Assembly (NCBI GenBank): GCA_002455335.1
Contig: DKKP01000265.1
Span: 1-7,516 of the forward strand
Source: Anaerolineales bacterium UBA6663
GTDB taxonomy: Bacteria > Chloroflexota > Anaerolineae > Anaerolineales > UBA6663
DNA: 7,516 bases
Direction of reading: 5' to 3'
The translations under genes and the position numbers were made by a program. Positions 4,507 through 7,516 of this stretch are shown here, in pieces. The notes below the pieces were generated by a model. The model ran no database searches and was not told the DNA's origin. It saw only the letters and a program-made list of their open reading frames with translations. Numbering within the stretch: the stretch's first letter is position 1; every line of letters starts with the position of its first letter.

Positions 4507-5688
4507 ATGGGTATCGCACTGAACCGCGTCCAGCCCGAGGCCGTGACGCTGACGAATGAGGAGATCCTGCGCTACAGCCGGCATTTGATCATGCCCGAGG
4601 TGGCGCTCGAAGGTCAGAAGAAGCTCAAAGCGGCCAGCGTGCTGCTGATCGGCACAGGCGGGCTCGGCTCGCCGTTAGCGCTCTACCTGGCCGCCGCCGG
4701 CATCGGCAAGATCGGGCTCGTCGACTACGACGTGGTCGACGCCACGAACCTGCACCGCCAGGTGATCCACGGCGAGTCGACCCGCGGCATGCTCAAGGTC
4801 GACTCGGCCAGACGCCGGATGCTCGATCTCAACCCCGATATCGAAGTCGTGACGTACAACGAGCCATTCACATCCGAAAACGCGTTGCGGATCGCGGCCG
4901 ACTACGATGTGCTCGTCGACGGCACCGACAACTTCCCAACGCGCTATCTGGTCAACGACGTCAGCGTCCTGCTCGGCAAGCCGAATGTCTACGGCAGCAT
5001 CTTCCGTTTCGAGGGTCAGGCCTCGGTCTTCTATGCCAAAGAAGGGCCCTGTTACCGCTGTCTCTTCCCCGAGCCCCCGCCCCCTGGGCTCGTGCCCTCG
5101 TGCGCGGAGGGCGGCGTGCTCGGCATCCTGCCCGGCACAATCGGCACGATCCAGGCGACCGAAACGATCAAGCTGATCCTCGGCATCGGCAGCAGCCTGA
5201 TCGGGCGGTTGATGCTTTACGACGCGCTGGCGATGTCGTTCGAAGAGGTCAAGCTGCGCAAAAACCCGCGTTGTGTGATCTGCGGCGAGCACCCAACCGT
5301 GACTGGCCTGATCGACTACGAACAGTTCTGCGGCGTGCCCGGGCACGACCACGAGGCCGAATCGACGAGTTCCTGGGACCTGCCGGTCACCGATCTGGCG
5401 GCCCGGCTTAAGGCCGGCGACGATCTCAAGATCATCGACGTGCGTGAGCCTCACGAATGGCAGATCTCGCACATCGAGGGCGCTCACCTGATCCCGCTGG
5501 GCGAACTGGCGGGGCGGATGCACGAGCTCGACTCGGCCAAAACCTATGTCCTCCAGTGCAAGAGCGGCGTGCGCTCGATGAAAGCGCTCGAATTGCTCTA
5601 TACAGCCGGGTTCCGCCGTCTCTATAACCTCAAAGGCGGGATCAACGCCTGGGCGCGCGAGGTCGATCACCGCGTACCCGTGTACTGA
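4507..5688 (+). CDS. moeZ: MoeZ-like adenylyltransferase/sulfurtransferase (ThiF/MoeB plus rhodanese)
   Basis: A 393-residue E1-like enzyme that adenylates the C-terminal glycine of a ubiquitin-like sulfur carrier and then gives it sulfur. The ThiF/MoeB domain (about 15-270) shows GTGGLGSP (49-56), Asp73 in VDYD, NLHRQ with Arg84, Lys97 and TDN with Asp141. Two zinc CxxC pairs are present (Cys182/Cys185 and Cys256/Cys259), and Cys199 lies in VPSCAEGGVLG. A linker with YEQFCGVP leads to a rhodanese domain (about 290-393) with IIDVREPHEW and the active loop CKSGVRS (Cys351), which would carry the persulfide. In mycobacteria MoeZ thiocarboxylates CysO, so this gene supplies the activation step for its neighbour. 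ATG 4507 follows AAAGGA by about 12 bases, a long spacing; an in-frame TTG at 4486 is less likely. The last gene of the apparent operon. Confidence 0.93.
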   Translation: MGIALNRVQPEAVTLTNEEILRYSRHLIMPEVALEGQKKLKAASVLLIGTGGLGSPLALYLAAAGIGKIGLVDYDVVDATNLHRQVIHGESTRGMLKVDSARRRMLDLNPDIEVVTYNEPFTSENALRIAADYDVLVDGTDNFPTRYLVNDVSVLLGKPNVYGSIFRFEGQASVFYAKEGPCYRCLFPEPPPPGLVPSCAEGGVLGILPGTIGTIQATETIKLILGIGSSLIGRLMLYDALAMSFEEVKLRKNPRCVICGEHPTVTGLIDYEQFCGVPGHDHEAESTSSWDLPVTDLAARLKAGDDLKIIDVREPHEWQISHIEGAHLIPLGELAGRMHELDSAKTYVLQCKSGVRSMKALELLYTAGFRRLYNLKGGINAWAREVDHRVPVY

Positions 5689-5724
5689 GAGCCTGTCTAC
5701 CGACGTCGACCGAATACCGAGCGC

Positions 5725-5758
5725 ACAGGGCGGTTCCCCAGCCGGGGGGCCGCCCTGT
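5725..5758 (+). terminator. Strong hairpin after moeZ, probable operon end
   Basis: A 15-pair stem (arms 5725-5739 and 5744-5758, loop AGCC) contains two G-U pairs and no mismatch. It lies 36 bp after the moeZ stop. No T-tract follows (CGTGTT), so it is not a standard intrinsic terminator, but its strength and place suggest it ends or protects the operon transcript. Confidence 0.55.
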
Positions 5759-5796
5759 CGTGTTCCTGGCGCGGATCGTGCAACCCAGGCGTCGAG

Positions 5797-7464
5797 ATGG
5801 TCGATATAATGTCAAGCGGCGCCGGGGAACAGAGACGACCGAGGATGTACGCGGATCAGCGAGCCGGGGATCACGTCGTGGGGCTTCTCGCGGAGCTTCA
5901 TCGGATATTGCGCGAAGACGAAGCGCCCGAGATCCAGGTTCAGCAGATGCTCATTCTGGCCGCGCAGGCCGCGCTCGCCGACGGCGCCGCGCTTTGGGCT
6001 GACCCCGAGGGCGCCGGTGAACTGCGGTGCGTGGCCTCGATTGGGCTGTGCGCCGACACCCCCGCCCCTCATCCGGCCGCAGGGCCGCGCACCATGGCGC
6101 TGCGCCTCACCGCCTTCGGCGTGGCCGTCGGCATCCTCGAAGCCCGACGGAGCCTGCAAGGGCGGCCCTTCAATCTCGAAGACCACGAACGGCTCGAAGT
6201 GCTCAGCGGCACGGTCGCCCTGGCGATCCATAGCCAGCGGATGTGGGAGCGCCTGGCGCACAGCGTCACGCGTCAGCGCCTGCTCGATAAGGTCCACCGC
6301 CACTTCCAGGAGACGCTCGACCTCGGCACCCTGATCCCCGCGATCTTCAATGAGGTCGATCGGGCCATCCAGGCCGAGGGCCAATCGATCTGGCTGCTCG
6401 ACCCGGCAGGGCCAAGGCGCGGCCCCGCCCGAACGGCCACCTGCCGCTTCGCGGCCGGAGTCGGCGCGCCAAACGTCCTCAACCTTACCGTGCCGCTCGA
6501 TTTCAGCCTGGTCGGGCAGAGCATCCTGGCGCAGCAGCCGCTGCTGATCGCCGATGCCCAGAGCGACCCACGCTGGAACCGACAGGCCGATGAACGCACA
6601 GGCATGATCACGCGGACCGTGATGTCGGTGGCCATGGTGCGCGAGGGGCGTGCGATCGGCGCGATCCAGGCGATCAACAAACAGGGCGGCCAGCCCTTCG
6701 ACGAAGACGACCTCTACCTGCTCAGCGACATCGCCAACAGCGCGGCGATGGCGATCGAGAACGCCAGCCTGTTCGACGCGCTCCAGACAAGCTATGACCT
6801 GACGCTCGAAGCGCTCTCGAGCGCGCTCGAGCTGCGCGACCGCGAGACCGAGGGCCATTCGCGCCGCGTGGTCGCCTACACCCTACGGCTCGCGCGGCAA
6901 CTGGGCGTCGTCGAGCCCGAACTCTCGCACATCAGGCGCGGCGCGCTGCTTCACGACGTCGGCAAGATCGGCGTGCCCGACGGCATCTTGCGCAAACCCG
7001 GCCTGCTCGAACAAGATGAACGCGACGAGATGAAGCGCCACCCGGCGCTGGGCTATGAGATGTTGATCGGGATTGCGCCGTTGCGCCCGGCGCTCGACGT
7101 CGTCCTCGCCCATCACGAGCGTTGGGACGGCGCCGGCTACCCGCTTGGGCTGCGCGGCGAGGCCATCCCGCTCTCGGCGCGCTTGTTCGCCTTGGCCGAC
7201 GCCTTCGACGCCATCACCTCCGACCGCCCCTACCGCAACGCCCGGCATTATGCGGAAGCACGGGCGGTGATCCATGCCGAGTCGGGCAAGCAGTTCGATC
7301 CGCTCATCGTCCAGGCCTTCCTGGCGATCCCGCCGCACGAGTGGGAGACCATCCGCCACCACGTCGAGCGCGAGCTGACCCGCTGGCGTCAGGATCGGGC
7401 TGTATTGCTCAACACCGGCTACGACGCCATCCGCACGTTCGACGGCGGGTTCGACCACGACTGA
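5797..7464 (+). CDS. GAF-GAF-HD-GYP protein, predicted cyclic-di-GMP phosphodiesterase
   Basis: A 555-residue protein without signal peptide or membrane helix, so cytoplasmic. Residues about 25-150 look like a degenerate GAF domain. Residues about 165-325 form a clearer GAF domain (SLVGQSILAQQPLLIADAQS, then IGAIQAINKQ and FDEDDLYLLSDIANSAAMAIENA). Residues about 335-520 are an HD-GYP domain with the metal and signature residues intact: His354 (EGHSRR), His386-Asp387 (HDVGKIG), His415 (KRHP), His439-His440 (HHERWDGAGYP, GYP 447-449) and Asp468 (ADAFDAITSDRPYR). The family hydrolyses cyclic-di-GMP; the GAF parts would sense a ligand or redox state, unknown here. The hairpin at 5725-5758 separates it from the sulfur operon, and I see no functional link. 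The start is uncertain: ATG 5797 (weak AGG 7 bases upstream), 5809 or 5845. A perfect TATAAT at 5805-5810 would favour 5845 if it is a promoter. Confidence 0.9.
   Translation: MVDIMSSGAGEQRRPRMYADQRAGDHVVGLLAELHRILREDEAPEIQVQQMLILAAQAALADGAALWADPEGAGELRCVASIGLCADTPAPHPAAGPRTMALRLTAFGVAVGILEARRSLQGRPFNLEDHERLEVLSGTVALAIHSQRMWERLAHSVTRQRLLDKVHRHFQETLDLGTLIPAIFNEVDRAIQAEGQSIWLLDPAGPRRGPARTATCRFAAGVGAPNVLNLTVPLDFSLVGQSILAQQPLLIADAQSDPRWNRQADERTGMITRTVMSVAMVREGRAIGAIQAINKQGGQPFDEDDLYLLSDIANSAAMAIENASLFDALQTSYDLTLEALSSALELRDRETEGHSRRVVAYTLRLARQLGVVEPELSHIRRGALLHDVGKIGVPDGILRKPGLLEQDERDEMKRHPALGYEMLIGIAPLRPALDVVLAHHERWDGAGYPLGLRGEAIPLSARLFALADAFDAITSDRPYRNARHYAEARAVIHAESGKQFDPLIVQAFLAIPPHEWETIRHHVERELTRWRQDRAVLLNTGYDAIRTFDGGFDHD
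5805..5810 (+). promoter_or_regulatory. TATAAT, possible -10 box for the HD-GYP gene
   Basis: A perfect -10 hexamer just inside the longest reading of the gene. No good -35 lies 16-18 bp upstream. If real, transcription would start near 5817 and translation at ATG 5845, giving 539 residues and losing no domain. Confidence 0.35.
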
Positions 7465-7489
7465 TCGCTCTCCGGAGAAGACGTGGGCG

Positions 7490-7516
7490 CGGGGAAGGGG
7501 CATTGCCCCTTCCCCG
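7490..7516 (+). terminator. Perfect inverted repeat after the HD-GYP gene, cut by the window end
   Basis: CGGGGAAGGGGC (7490-7501) pairs perfectly with GCCCCTTCCCCG (7505-7516) around the loop ATT. It begins 25 bp after the HD-GYP stop. The window ends at the last base of the stem, so a T-tract cannot be seen. Confidence 0.6.

Noticed and set aside
4675..5670. A 331-residue minus-strand ORF opposite moeZ
   Set aside because: The plus strand encodes a complete MoeZ-like protein with all motifs; the opposite frame shows no family feature and is open only because of high GC.
5812..6858. A 348-residue minus-strand ORF opposite the HD-GYP gene
   Set aside because: Shadow of the GAF-HD-GYP gene; no recognisable domain.

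Overview
The window is GC-rich, gene-dense bacterial DNA of 7,516 bases. It carries six protein genes, one probable leader peptide and several RNA hairpins. The gene content (a mycobacterial-type CysO/CysM/Mec cysteine route, a MoeZ-type E1 enzyme with a rhodanese domain, a dihydropyrimidinase and a GAF-HD-GYP protein) and the base composition fit a Chloroflexota or actinobacterium-like genome. I cannot place it more precisely from the sequence alone.

Layout. Bases 17-1471 (minus strand) encode a dihydropyrimidinase/hydantoinase-family amidohydrolase. The divergent gap 1472-1764 is not empty. On the plus strand it holds a good sigma70-type promoter (TTGACG, 16 bp, TATACT). An ATG follows 8 bases after the -10 box and opens a 21-codon ORF with a Cys-Met-Cys motif. 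Next come a strong hairpin covering the end of that ORF and a textbook intrinsic terminator ending only 3 bases before the cysM start codon. Seven bases inside the leader ORF are perfectly complementary to the 5' arm of the terminator. This looks like a cysteine-sensing transcription attenuator with a leaderless or near-leaderless leader peptide.

Bases 1765-5688 (plus strand) look like one operon: cysM, a JAMM/MPN+ peptidase (mec), a CysO-type ubiquitin-like sulfur carrier fused to a membrane domain resembling DUF4395, a membrane-anchored thioredoxin-fold protein, and a MoeZ-like adenylyltransferase/sulfurtransferase. In the known pathway MoeZ thiocarboxylates the C-terminal Gly-Gly of CysO, CysM adds an alanyl unit to give CysO-Cys, and Mec releases cysteine. 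The unusual point is that the Gly-Gly of CysO is internal here (residues 89-90 of 249). The carrier must therefore be cut free before use, perhaps by the JAMM peptidase, or it works in some other way at the membrane.

A 15-bp hairpin at 5725-5758 probably closes the operon. Bases 5797-7464 encode a cytoplasmic protein with two GAF-like regions and an intact HD-GYP domain, a predicted cyclic-di-GMP phosphodiesterase. The window ends in the 3' arm of a 12-bp perfect inverted repeat that probably ends that transcript. I saw no tRNA, rRNA, CRISPR array, insertion sequence or phage gene.
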